Shown here piece after piece: positions 25,101 to 39,162 of a DNA stretch of 64,000 nucleotides. How positions within the stretch are numbered: the first letter of the stretch is position 1; the number at the start of each line of letters is the position of its first letter. The stretch is from Acridotheres tristis (Eukaryota; Chordata; Aves; Passeriformes; Sturnidae): positions 12,504,479 through 12,568,478 of the forward strand of contig CM072899.1 in NCBI GenBank assembly GCA_037013685.1, in the 5' to 3' direction. Made by a program: the position numbers and the translations under genes. The notes under the pieces were generated by a model, which was not told the DNA's origin, made no database searches, and saw only the letters and a list, made by a program, of their open reading frames with translations.

Positions 25101-28100
25101 CAGGGCTGTGCCTCGTTTTTGTGCTTGGCAATGGAAAGATCTGGCTGTCATTACTGTCTAAAGATTCCAGTGTGGGTAAATGTATCTGGTGGCTACCTTT
25201 GTCCAGGAGAGGGTGGGGGGTGGCGAAGAAAGAGGATATTAACTATTTAATGACTGGATTGCCTCATACCTTGGAAAGCAACATCCATGTGGGTATTCTG
25301 CCAGTTACATCATCATGTGCCTACAATCCTTTTACAAAAATAGATTTAATTATTTTTCTATGACTGACCATTGCCAGACATACCCATCTTTTCCAAAGGA
25401 CTAAGTCATACTGACAGAATTTCCTTTCACAGGAAACACTGCTTGGAGCTTTGCTGACTCAGGACAAGGACTGGTAACCTAAGCATGTTACATGATCTTT
25501 GTATTTGTTTAGTGATCTGGACTGGTGTTGATGCTTCAGGAGTTGATAAACTGGATTATTAAACTGACTGGTTGGACTTGGCTCATTTTATTGCCAGCTT
25601 AAAGAAGTGGATTTGCAAATCTCCTCAATGTCAAATAGTTTGTGATAACTTGTGACAGATGTGGCCAGCAGACTGTGAGGGCTGAGTGCATGAACATACA
25701 AGGCCACAGCGGTGGGAAGTTTATTTAAAGGGAAACGTGCACAGTATCTGACATGGCTCTGTTGGTGTTGGCCTCCACTGGAGGCTTCACTCAGTCAATG
25801 GACTTCAGTCTGTCCAGTTAACTCAGCCAGTGGTGTTTCATGCTTGTGCTCTTAACAGGCTGATAGCTTCTCCATCTGCATATGCAGAACAATTTACAGA
25901 CTTTATGTAATTAACCTGGCTTACATAAACTTCAGATTTTATTGGTATCCCTTTAAAGGCTGGGGAACTGGGGCAGGTAAACTGAGACAGTTTGGAAGGT
26001 CATAGAGGGCAAAGTACTTTTTTGTATTTAAAACACCCCCATGAGTTCTGCTCTGAATTCCTCCTGTTGCAGACATTCTCTCCTTAGTTAAATTCTGAGC
26101 AGCTCTGGATTACTTCTGTCTGTGCTTTTGCTTCTTGTTGCTGCTGTGACTTTTGTTCTTTCCTCATAACCCAGCTTTGAAATGTGGTTCTTCATTCAGT
26201 GCAACCTTCTTGTGAGCCTGGTGCAGCACTGGAGGGTTGTGCTCCTTACTCAGGCACAGGCAGCTGGTTCTTTAGCTGTATTCCATAGCTATTAAATACA
26301 GCTAATACATCACACAGAGCAAAGTGGTGGTGAACACTGCTATCTGAAGATGATTGCACAGAGCACTCAGCAATGCATTTTTAACGGCTATTGTAAGAGG
26401 GGTAACTGCATAGTTGAAATCTTGTAATAGTGATGATACCGTGTGCCTCATACGTCTGAACTCTGTAAAATCCTAAGTAATTCGGGAGATATCCAGAACA
26501 AAAAGCTGGTAAAACCTAATACCAGACTTGGACTTTTCAGAATAAAATTGTGTTTGAGCAGAATTCCATCCAGAAAAAGAATCAGGACAATGGTATGCAG
26601 TTCTTCTCTGCAATTGGTTATATGCAGATTTGCTGTAAACTTATGGAAGTTGCTGTTGTCATTATATTGAGAAGGAACATACAACAAATACATGATGAAT
26701 TAGACATATAAAACAGTTTCATAAAGAAGGTAACAATCCAGAAGAACTATTTATTTTAGTTATATAGAACAGTTATTGTTACTGAAAATTAAGCTCTGCC
26801 AAATAGTCACTTACTATTGAGTGAAATGGAAATGTCTTATTGCTCATCTGTCTGCTTGCAAGTTAATGAAATATGTCCCAGTATAAAATACAAACAAAAA
26901 GGTAGCCAGACTTAAGCTACATTTGCATACACTAGACCAGAGTTCATTAATTTTGATTGCTTTTAGTGCAAACTGATCATTTATTATGTATTTAATAGTC
27001 ACTATCGTTGAAACATTATTTGACCTAATTAAACTTAATTATAAATTCAATTATATTTGATTGCTAAGGTATGACAAGCTAGCTTTATAAGCTTAGGGAG
27101 GATTACTTCCACATCAGCTTATTGGAGTCAAGATAATTAAAATATATATTGTATCTGGGTCTTTTATTTCTATAAACTGTGGTCTGTTGCATGTTTGTAG
27201 TATAAAAGGTCTTCAGCTTGCCCAGTAAGATGTATACAATATGTTTGAATTATTCATGATCTTTCAATATTGCTATGCAGCAGGCTGGTCAGTGCTCATC
27301 TGGATTCAGACTTCATTATACAGTGACTATTCTTAATCCATAATTAATCCCTCATATGATTATGGTAGACTACACTGTCTGCTGCTGCCATTTTTTGGAG
27401 TAATGTTCTGTATCTTAAGGTTCTGTTTGGTTATTCTCTTGCTATTTCTCATTAGATAAGGCCTACAAATGCTCTATTGGAAAAATGTGTACATTTCTGG
27501 TCAGGCTGTATTTTTCCCTTTCTGCATTCTAGTATGATCTCTGAGTTCCTGTGTCATTATACAGTTACTCTTTATTTATGTGAACAACTTCTCAGAATTT
27601 GGCTAATTGTTCCAGGAAATCTCATGGATTATTTTGGTGAATACAGCAAGTGTGTTATCAACATCTTTAGTGCAAATCTGCCTGTACAAATATGCCAAAC
27701 CTTTGGAAACACACACCAAACATCCTTGAATCAGACTTGGGAACTGAGTAAGAAAATCTATCTCTTGCACATATTCACCCAGTTTCTAGAAATTAAAGCT
27801 GGTCTACAGATACCTTAAATGAAGTATGATCATTAAAACGAACTTTTTTATGGTTTAGTTCAATCTATAACAATATCTTACCGTGACTTGCTGGCACCTA
27901 TTTGTCTGCTCCTGTTTAAATTCATGTGCAAGGCATTATTTGATACAGTGTCATCAATTTGTTGTGTATGCAGTTTCCTTTGCTTTGAGATTTTTTTATT
28001 TATACAATTCTTGGCATTCTGCACTCTCTGAGGGAGAAGTAAAGTCATAAAAATGGTTTTGGTGGGGGACTTGTTGGTTCCTAGAAAATGGGTTTTCTTC

Positions 28101-31100
28101 GATTTTTTTCCTGATGAGGCATGTTCTGTTACTGTTCTGAAACTGAAATGTGTATAACTGTGGAGCAAGAAAGGTGTGAAAAAATCCCAAACCTGATGGT
28201 TTTCAGGCACTGCAAAACTATCCCTTATACTTTTGCCATGGGTTTCAGTTGTTGATCAAATCTTAGATTATGATAAAGTCTTGGGAACTGTGGAAGACTT
28301 CTGATACAAATATGGAAACAGATTATACCAATTCTCAGACGAGGTGTGTTTTGGTGAGATGCCAATTTTTTCTTCCCTTGGCTGTTCTGACAAAAGAGAG
28401 GAAAAGGAGCTAATAAGGTTTTGCCTCCAAATCAGAAAGGTTTCATCAGAAACATCCACTCAGTCTGTGGACTTAGCACCCAACAGCAGCAAATGACCTC
28501 AGTGAGAAATACGTGAGATGAAAGATAACTTCATCCTCAGAAATAGGATTTTGTAATTCTTATGATATTTGCATGTAACACTGTTTATCTTTCTGATTCA
28601 GTCAAAAGTAGTGTACATAAGTCTATGTCCTATTTCAAAGAATTGCTTTGTGTAGTAATAGCAGTGTAATTTATGATATTCTACCATAGCAGAAAATGGC
28701 AATTGAAGTTTGAATTCAGTATAAATTACTTTTGGGTTACAGAAACAGACTTGACATTTGCTTATTTTCCACATGGCAAATCGGGAGAATTGTGAACTGA
28801 AATTAGCCAGATGTTATTGGCAGCTATGAAGTTGGAGATCTGTTAAGCGATGCATGTGGTAGTTGGTTTGATGAAGATTTGCAGAGGAGATGTTCATAAC
28901 AAAATTGAATAAAGTAATGAGTTACTGTAATTTGGTTTATTTAGAGGTCAAAATAAAAACTGATATTAGTTCTATAGAGATAAATATTGTATAATGCCAT
29001 ACATTTTCTAAAATTAAGTTTTATACATAATTATTGGTAACTGTATTTTATATTGAATATATTATATGGACCGTGGAGACATAATTTGTAAGAAAAATTA
29101 AGGCACCATGTAGGCAATGTGCTGTGTGTGGCCTGGAGCCAAAGAGTTGAGGTATTTCAAGTCATGTTAAACTTCTGACTGAAGCAGTCTACCAAAATTT
29201 ATTCTATGGAAGAAGGAAAGGATGGCCCATTCATCCTCAAATAATATCCACTCGGGGTGTTTGACGTAGTCCAGTGCTTACTGAAGTCTCAAGTGGAAGC
29301 CAAGTCAGGATTTCATTGAATCAGCGTGGCTGTATAAAGTTCAAGTCCATCAGTTTCTGCAATGCCAGCTGTATTTTGGCTGTGCCTCTAGGAGTGACCA
29401 ACCGTAAGAGGAAATGAAGTTTGTGCATAAATACACCAGGATGCCTCTGTACACTATAGCATGAGGGCATTGTCCCATCCATCTCCTGGTGGTTGAATTA
29501 AATAATGGAATTACTCATTACAGATAGTTTTGCATGGTCTTTTTTAGAAGCCTCTACTACTCCTACACGCAGTCCAGCCTAGAGTCTCTGTTGTTAACAA
29601 GGTTTCCTAGTCACAAACCAGTTTAAGGCCCTGCCTTACACCACGTGTGAGCATTCAGATCAGTACAAAATCCCCTGAACAGGTATGGGCATCCTATACT
29701 GCACTTTTTACTGGAGCCAGGACCTACAGATACCCAGTTCTTTCAGACAATGCCTTTTCCTTAGGCAGGTCAGAGGTGGTTTTTTTTCAGCTAATGTGAA
29801 GCTAAAGTAACTTTATCAATATATTGAGGTGATTTTCGTTAAATGATAGATAACATCTGCCTCTGTCTTTTGAAGAACTCTCTTATACTGGGCTTTGTGT
29901 TTTTAAAAACAAGCTGCATCTTAACAGGAAAATCATTATCAAATAATTTTTTTAGCAAGAGCTTAGCAACAAGGAAAACAAAGACAAGCTTACTGTTAAA
30001 AATTTTCTAGTAGGTACTTCCTAATTTTAGATGGTGAAAGTAGTTTTGAAAAAAAAAAAAAGAGATAAGAAGTTTCGCTCAGATATTTGTGGTTACATGG
30101 TCATTTTGGCTTGGTTTTATTCCCTCATGAGTGTTAGGTTTTCTGTGTACCCTTCAGTGGATCACTGGACTTCTCTCTTCATCCGATCCTTACCTGAAAA
30201 ATGCAACAAATGTATGTTTTCCTAACCTGCTTTGAGACCAAAGTGCAGAAATTCCTGGAGGAGTCTTCTGTACTGCCAGTGCTGTGACTGCAAGTGAAAG
30301 GGTACAATGCAAGCTGTCACTGCAGTGCAGAAAAGTGTAGGGAGACATAAGTAGGTGAATCTTATAACAAAGAAGTATAGCAATATTTGTCATAAAAGTT
30401 TGATACTTTTCTCTGGGGTGATCTTAGAATGCTGTAGTAATGCCACAATAATCCTAGAAAATTATCTTTGTGTAGCAGTGATTTTTCAATTCATTTGGTA
30501 GCATTTAGGTCCTCTTATCTCTTAGGAAAAAAAATTTATTGTTTTTTCTATCATTCTTTTATCACTATAAATCTGTAATCAGGACAGCTGAAGAGTGTCT
30601 GCTTACAGCTCTGTTATGCACCTGCACCCTGTTCCCTTTCCATGGTGTGGAAAGCAGCCAGGAGGGGAAAGCCCCCAGCAAATAAAAGTTTAACAAATGT
30701 TTCTAAATTCTCTAACAGTATTTAAAAAAAACCCGTGATATGTTATTTTTTACAAGTGTATGAATGTGTTTGTCAATAGAATATTAGCATGTCACCTCTA
30801 CTGCTGGTGAACAGAACTGCAGAAAAAAGAGAACTAAAACTTGCAGAGTAATTCCTGGGGGTTAAGATTTACCTACTAATATACAGAAGGCTGAACCAAG
30901 AGTATTTTGTAAAGATGTCCCACCTGGATGAGAACAGAACATCTCCAGTGGTAACTTATGATATATTTACATTTATTTGAACTTCTTCATTTGCATGATT
31001 ACTCTCAAAGTTAGTCAGCAAAAAATTTTAAAAAATTGCTGTTAGCCTGTAAGGTTCATTCATGCAATTCTGCATTTGCAGGATAAAATGTAAATCTGCT

Positions 31101-34100
31101 GCTATATTAGAGGACTTTTAATTTAATTCTTCTATACTCTCTTCTGTCTTACCTGCTAAATCAGTCATTAGTTGGATTAAAAGGTCTATTTTTTAACTGA
31201 TCCATTAATTCTCAAGGCAATGTTTATAAAAATCTAGCTGATATTTTTTACCACTGTTCTCAAAGAAACCAATGCTGAAAGGATTTGATTTTGCCCTGGG
31301 AAATGTTCAGACTTTCATCTCCTATTCTTGTACATAAACTACATTATTTAAACTGTATGTATTTGCTTTGTACTTGTGGTAGAGGTTGCCCTTTGAGTTT
31401 CGTTTGCCTCTAAGAGCTTAATCCCTTCATGGAGGAGGGATTCACTTGATTTATCTCAGTAATCTGGCTTCTTTAGTGAACGTTTGATAGAATTGGAAAC
31501 CAAACCACAATCTTTTTAAAGCTCTCCTTCCTGGAATGCAGGCAGTTTAGCTGCCAGAGATATTCCTTTGCATTACTTAGAATTTTATGCCAGATTTTTA
31601 AAAAGATGCTTAAGTAGTGATGAATGCATTAATCTGCATACAATTGTCGAAGGTGCTGAAGCATTAAATTTCCAAACTTGACTGTGGGTAACTTAATACA
31701 TTTAAATATCTGTTGCTGTGTGCTTAATTTTAACTCACTGTGAGAATGTAAATGGCTTTTGATTTGATTTTCTAAAAATGTAATTCAGAAGACAGCAACA
31801 GTCCACTTAGCATGTTGATTAAAAACACTTTATGATTTTGGGTGTATTTCTTCTTAAAACTTATAATTTGATAGATTTTTCCCTTCCAAATTACCTTACT
31901 GTACTGAATAATGTTTATAAAGGAAATGTAAATTTGTCATGTGTTCAGAACAAACTTGATCTTAATATATAAATGGCACTTACCTGGTGAGGCATCAGTA
32001 AGTCACTCAGGTACCTACTTGATAAATTAAAGCATTATGGTGCTGTTGTGAATATTTGTCCTATATCAGCTGCCTATTACTGAAATGCATTTCCAATTTA
32101 TGATGATTTAGTTTTACAATTCTGTGGATAAACAAGTGATTATTAAAGCTTTAAATAATTCATTTTACATAACACAGGAATGTGTTCCTGCTGGTGTAGC
32201 TGGTGGCTGTGTAGGGACCCTGGTAATTACAGACAGTGTCCAGAGCAAGCCGTGAATTTCAATTCACCTGCTTAAGGCCAAAGTTCTAATTCTGTGGTTT
32301 TGCTTTTCAGTGTTTGAGGTGAATTCTTCACTGAAATGTTACATCTGGCTATGTGTTATTTGGCCTTGAATGAATCCTTCATCTTTCAAAAGATCTCACT
32401 GGCTTTGTTGTAGCTTCGAATTATGAGACAGGCAGTGGCAAGGTGGGGTAGCTGAGGCTTAGATAGATAAGCTTGATCAAGATTTTTGTGTTCTTGTCGT
32501 AGCAGTTACTCTTCTGCAAAGGTTAGTGAAGACCTTTGAAAGTAAATGAAACTAACTGTACACTTCCAGAACTTCAATAATGAACAAAACAAATATAAGC
32601 CCTTAGCTGGAGGGGGAGAAGCTGGCAGTAAATTTCTTCTTCCTATGAAATGATGGGATTTCTTCCAGAAACTATTGATTTCATCTGAGAAGTAGGAACC
32701 CAGATTGTGTGAAAATATTAACAAAGACAAGTTGCAAGTTTGAATAGGCATATGGTCTTATTTATTGCTTATAGATATCTTTGTATCAGATCTTTCATGT
32801 TCTAAATCAGATATTTTTTGTCTGATTTATATCTATTCCTGGATCCAGAGGTGGTCAGGGGTGTATATGTGATGGGATGTGAACAGGATGAGACTTTATA
32901 GAGGCAAACTGTGTGAACTGTTTGTCATGAGAGCAAAAGCATTCTTGGAGAGCCTACACAAGTGTTTGTTATACTATATACTCATTAACCATTAATTAAA
33001 GTTCTGGAAGTATTTATAGGTAGTACAGAGTAGTTGGATGAGGTGTTTCTTACCTCTTTTATGAAAGCTCCATAGCTGCTTCTTAATTAAGGTGAAAGAG
33101 TCAACTTTGAGGAGTAAAGCTGAGAGTTGTCAGAGCATTGTTGTATTGGAATATGTTCTTTACATTATGTTTTTTATTGTTTGCATTGTATTATTTCTGG
33201 AAGATTTCTTGTTTTATATTCTGGTGTTTCTTGCTTACAGTGTGTTAGTTGTGCTTCTTTTGTGGCTTTTTTTCTTCTGTACCATCACTTAGAATAGCAC
33301 AGTGACTTCCTGCACTGTATGAAATGTGCTCTGAATTCAGGCAGTTTGAGTGTTTTGATGTTTGAAGACATTTTTGCTTTTAGACTAGAACCTTGTGTCT
33401 GAATTGAATAAACAGCTTTTTGTGCTCTTTTCTGTTCATATGGAGTTTTTAACACTTGCATTAGTGATAATAAACTTGCTGCCCATATCTATGTGGAATT
33501 GGCCAAGGAAGTGATGTGGAGGCTGGGTTTGACATTGCTTGAAGTTAAAAGTCTGTTTGTGGTTACAGAACATATTTCTCATGAATTTCATGTATCACTT
33601 ACCTATCCTCTGGTTTGGTTTTGTTGCTTATAAAATGCTGATGAGCTTATTTTTCTTTAGTGGTACTAAGGAAATTTATTCATCAAACCTAAAGGAATAC
33701 GGAAATGTTACTGAAATGGAAACTACTATTCTTGTATTCATTTATGATGTAATTGAGCTTGGTCTCGTTGCAGCATTTCAGGACCTGCTGTGGTTGAGAC
33801 AGTCTTTTGATGCAGGATGCATTGCTGTGGAATAAGCCAAGTAAAAGCAGTGCCAGGAAGTACTTCAGTACAAATTTGTTAAAATCAGATTACTGCATGA
33901 AGTCAATGCAATGGTTTTCTGTCGTATAGTAAGAAGGAAAAAAAAACCCTCAAAACCCAAAATGATAAGAGCCCTCAGAGCACAGCTAAATGTACTGACT
34001 GATCTCTGCCAGAATGCTTTGTAACCGGCACCCGTATCAAATTCTCATTTGAACTATTCTGCAAACAGGCTTTAAAAATGTCATTTACATTTTATAGCAG

Positions 34101-37100
34101 TTCCAAAATACACTGTCTGGTCTGAGGCTGCTAATATTTGTTGCCCATTTGTTACCATTTTCATTCATCATTCCTCTACCCTACTTTTTAAAATTCAGTG
34201 TTTTTTCTAAACAGACTCTTGAGTCATGGGTAGGATTAGGTGCCTGGCTGGCAGCTTTTGCCTAACTCCTCAAGAAGTTAAGATAGTTTGCCTCAGGAAA
34301 AATAATTTTCCCTGTGGCATCCTGGCAGGGAGACTTTTTCTTTCCTGTGTCTGGGGATATGACATGACATGATATGAATGAATGTTCCCTTCCATCAAAT
34401 GAAATTCCTTGTTTCCAAAGTAATTTTTTAGTAGCACTAGTAGAGCTATACTCTGATTCCTACTATGTAATCTTTTAAGTGGTTTTTATTTACATTAGCA
34501 GAAAACATACATAAGTTCAACATATTAATAATTTTTCATCCATTATTAAACAAAAATGTATCTCTTGCTGGGTGTATTTTCTCACATTTGTCACTTCTTA
34601 TTGCCCTTTAAAAATAACTTCCTCTTTGTGGTATTTATTTAAGTAGGCTAAAAACCCTCTACAAGTGAGAGATACGGCTTAGGGCATCTTATAAAGTAAT
34701 TCTCAATATTAAATAGACCACAAAGTTGTAAATATACAAGTGCTGGATGGATTTACTGGTAAAGCTCTCATCTTCTAGTTTCCTTTTAGTCACCTTAGTT
34801 TATGAAGCAAAGAATTGGTGCATTCAGCAGCATTCAGGTTTTTTTCTTGTAACCTGATGTGTGAAGTCATTCCAAAAGGTAAACCTATATGCAAGTGGGA
34901 AAGGGAAAGTTGATAAAGCCTTTATAAAACAATTCCTATGGTATATGTAGGTACAGCTGCACTGGTAATGAAACTATGACAGATTTCATTTTGCCTTGCA
35001 TCACTTTCCACTTCTTAGTGGAAACTCCAAAATATTGAGTTGAATTTTCCCACTGGGTAAAGAAAAAGGAAATGGAAGAAGGAACAAATTGTTAATGTCA
35101 GCATTAAAATCTTTTGTCTGTTAAAGGATCATCAGAAAAAGCTAAAATGTTATAGCTCTTCCATGTGGAAGCTTCTATATGGAAAAAGGAGGTCTTATCC
35201 TTGGGGATTGCAACAGCTAATGTAGGAACCCTTTATTGTTCTCAGATTACTGTCATTTCCTGATATGGAAACAGTTTGAGTCAGCCAAGCTTGCACTTGT
35301 GAGTTTGGAATGGCATCACCTGAAAACTGCTTCAATGGCTTCTTTCTCCTTGATAGAATTGATAACCACTTGAATTGATGCTATGTATAGGAAAACTGAA
35401 TCAACAGCAACTCTGTGAAGCTGCAGATGGGTGCAAGTTATCCTGTGAGCAGCAGTCACTGGCACTCAGGTTCTGGGAGGTATTTATGTAATGTAGCTGT
35501 AAATTTACAAAAGTCATTTGAGCTGATTTGTTGAGGTACATCATTTGTGAAGGAATCAGCTGCTGCTTTGCAAATACTCTGTCAGGGCAGCTAAAGCAGA
35601 ACCCAGTACTAAAAATATGCATGTAAGATCTGCTGTTACTTAACAACAAAAATAAATGGAAGGAAATGCTCCAAAAATAACTGGGGATTTTTTTTTTCTC
35701 TATACCCCTCCAAAGATTGTTCTTTAAAATATAGAAGTTAAATATTTGACTTCATCTATGGGAAGGTGGCTTGTGCTGAGCACTAAGAGCTGATCAAGAA
35801 GAAAGGTTACAGAAATGACATTCCTGTCATGAGTCAATGAATCCATGGAGTTGACACATTCCTGACCCTGGATTTCCAGCTGAATTAGTAGTTGAAATGC
35901 TGATACAGTGTACTGAGAGGTTCCAGCTGAGACTACTTGGAACAGCCACATGAATCATATGGCTTTAGACAGAATATTTAAAATAATTCTGAGACAAAAA
36001 AGACTAAAAATGGCAGAGGCTATTGTTTATTAGGTAAGATAACTATTCTCACTGTACCTGCTTGTTCAGGTAATAGCTGAGCAGCAGACTGAGGCCCAGA
36101 TGGCACCAGTGACTGCCAGAGGCACCGTCGTGTCTTTGTTAATTGGCATTTGCCTTTCCTGTTTTACCTCTCCACGTTTGTAGCAATAAAAGAGTATTAA
36201 AGCAGGCAGCAGTGTTTTCCAATACTGCTTGCCATGCTTAATGGTGTGCTCCATTCAAGTGTGTGCTGGTTCCACTTCATTAATTAATTCCAGGCTGCCA
36301 ATTAGAGGAGGCAGCTGAAACACAAACCTCTTCTCCGTGCTGACACCTCCCCTCCCCCTGGCAGGTGTGACAGCTCAAGCCCTGCATGGCTCAGTTCAGC
36401 AGGAAGAAGGAACACTTTGAGATTTAATTAAGACAAGGTGTCTTTGAAGTTTCTTCCCCATCCTCCTCATCCTCCAGTTATTTCCTGATACATTTTTGGG
36501 GCCAGCTTTAGCAAGTTTAGGAAGGAACAGGTTTGGAAAACACATGCATGCTTCCTGAAAAGAGCCGTTAGAAACTTCAGCCGGTTTCACAAACAAGACA
36601 TAATCTCACCCTGTAAGAACTGAATACAGGAGGGAAGAAACTGTGGTTTTAGGTATTGGAATTCATTCACGTTGAATTGGAAAACTATTTAACAAAATGA
36701 TTGTATAAGAATCTTAAAAACTGTGATCAAAGTGTTATCTCTTTGAAATATTTTTTTTAGTATTCTTGCCCTTTTTTTCACTGCTGAGTAGTGGGGAGGG
36801 TGGGTATTGAGTTTCATTCAATTCCGGTTTTTTATTTTGTTCTTTTTTTCAATGTGAACTCTTCAGACACTTTGCAAGTATTGGTCACTCACAAATACAG
36901 CTGCTACAGTTAGTAAAAAGGTCTGAAAAAGTGCTCCTGAGATTATGGATGGCAGACAACACTGTCTCAGAGATGACTTTAATGATTCTTGTGGCCACAT
37001 GAAAGAAACAAATTATAAAAAATTCCTAATTACAAGCCTGAAGTTGTTGATAAACATACCTCTTGCTTAATATTGCTGTCCATGATCCCTAAAATCTGGG

Positions 37101-39146
37101 GGTTACCAGTACCAAATCTGTGTAGGTTTTCTTTGCAAGAATGTCCAATTCCTGAGCTACTTGCCTGCAAATTGTGCTTACAGAGATAACTGTGCATGGG
37201 TATTTTGTGGTCAGAGGCAAAACTGGATTTGTGCTATATGTTTCTGTGAGGTTAGAGAGAGGGTGAGAAAGACTGGACAATATTTCTGATGTCATTTTTC
37301 AGCATGGGGTTTGGTGACGTGCTGTTGAGTTGGATAGGAAGTCATAGTGAAAGCTGCTCATCTCCTAACACCAGAGATAGAATCAGGGTTTAAGATTTCC
37401 CTCTTTCTATTTTCTCTTTTTGCAAGGAATATCTCTCTTTGTAGTAATTTGTCAATTGTGTTTATCTCTGTTACTGTTACTTTTGAAAATTTGCAATATT
37501 TCACTCAAAACTGCTTTCTCATAATCTGGATAGAAATGTAAAAACTGGCTAACAGGATTTTTGATTACCTTGGACCTTACAGGGGATGGGGGAATATTAC
37601 AGTTCTGACAGAATTGTTGGGTCAGCAGCTGACTGATTTAGAGATTTTTTGCTGCTCAAATGCTGCAGATGTTGAGAAACAATGTGAGTGCAAAGCAAGG
37701 ATTAAAAAAACCCCAAACCTGTACACCACAAACAAAGCAACTTCCCTCCTCAAACTATTGTATACTGGGGAAATGATATCTGAATCAGAACTCTATTGTT
37801 GGTACACTGTAGATATGTAAAAGTATAACTCAGGACAAAACAAGAGGTGCCAGTGGGGTAGGTTGCAATTGTAAAACAAGTGCAAACTTTAGACTGTGCC
37901 TCCCATAAGACCTGTTGTCCAGTTATCGTATCTTTCCCATATGTGCAAGCAATATCAGACTGGTGATTTAGTTTCATAGAGATCAGGGAGGCTGGTCATG
38001 TTCAAAAAGGTCTTTGTAGCTTCTTATTTCAGCTGTTTGGCTTATTCATGTCATGTGGTTAATATATCCTGCAATGACACGTTTTAATACACATCTGCTG
38101 TTAGATAGCACGTACTGAAACAAATGGCACTTCCTGAGCTAACAAAAGAGATGGATTCTTACTGTGGCAAAACTGCAATCATTTGGATAGATATCCTTTA
38201 TTTTAATAAAAATACCAGATCTAGAGGAAGCAATTAGGAACAGAAGCAAGTAGTCTCTAAGTGTTTGTGCAAAAACAAACCCACCAAATTCCAGAGAACA
38301 GTATGTAATAACATACCTGTGTTTCTACTGCAGATATGAGGTGCATTCCAATCTTTATTGTACAGCAATGCTTTTATGAAGTTGTCCTTTCAGCCTTTCA
38401 GTTTGGATTCATCAGTGCAATTGCTGGACATTTCATAGGACTTAACCCAATTTTTCTTTGTGGATTATCATTGCAGCTCCCTTAGGTAGTCTTGAATACC
38501 CAGTCTGTGCTCTCTGCCTGGGTCCTGTTTTGTTTTAGGGAGGAATGGAGTAGTGGGTTCAAGGGGAGCTGGCAGAGCACACTGAGAACAAGCACATTGT
38601 CACACATGCTACAGGTGAATTACAGCACAAGGATTAACATTTTTCCTTCTGCTTTATTGCAATGTGTTCACATGCCAGCAGTCTGCTCCACTTTTTTGTC
38701 CCACTTCTTTGCTACTTGGTTTATACTTTTCATTATTTACCTATCATATCCACAATAAGATAAGTATACAGGCAGTGAAATGTTATCATGTTTCTAATGG
38801 ATAATTATTAATCAAAATTAAAATGCCCTGTATCCTGCAGCCTGGAAAAACATGGGCTTTACTCTAGTTGCACATTTTACTTTATTTTTCCTCTCTCTAC
38901 TTTTATAGGTGACCAGATATTTCCACTTCAATCAAAATTGGCAGTTCTGGATGGTTAAAAGTTTGTTTTCTTCTTTTTATTACAGAAAATGGTTCTTTGT
39001 TAAAATGCTTGCAAGTCCATTTCCTACAGCTAATTTAGTTACCAAGAAGTGTTACATAACCTTGTTCTCTTCTGCAGTAGCCTAGAACTCGTACACAAAC
39101 TCACAGTTTGACAGCTGAAGAGTGAAATAAGATTCTTTGAGTTGGA

Positions 39147-39162
39147 TTTTTTTTTTTTTTTT
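39147..39162. repeat. Poly-T tract (16 T)
   Basis: An uninterrupted run of 16 T on the + strand in the long-isoform intron. Similar runs of 12-16 occur at 46830-46841, 50589-50601, 53122-53137 and 55524-55538, and poly-A runs at 15850-15862 and 53553-53566. No retroposon body was recognised next to them. Confidence 0.9.

Noticed and set aside
29100..29520. Possible solo LTR (moderately GC-richer block with a TATA-like ATAAATA)
   Set aside because: I could not find TG...CA ends, target-site duplications or a clear polyadenylation signal, and no retroviral sequence lies next to it.
33539..33835. 98-codon hydrophobic frame in the intron
   Set aside because: The hydrophobic appearance comes from T-rich DNA, and there is no family resemblance or splice evidence.
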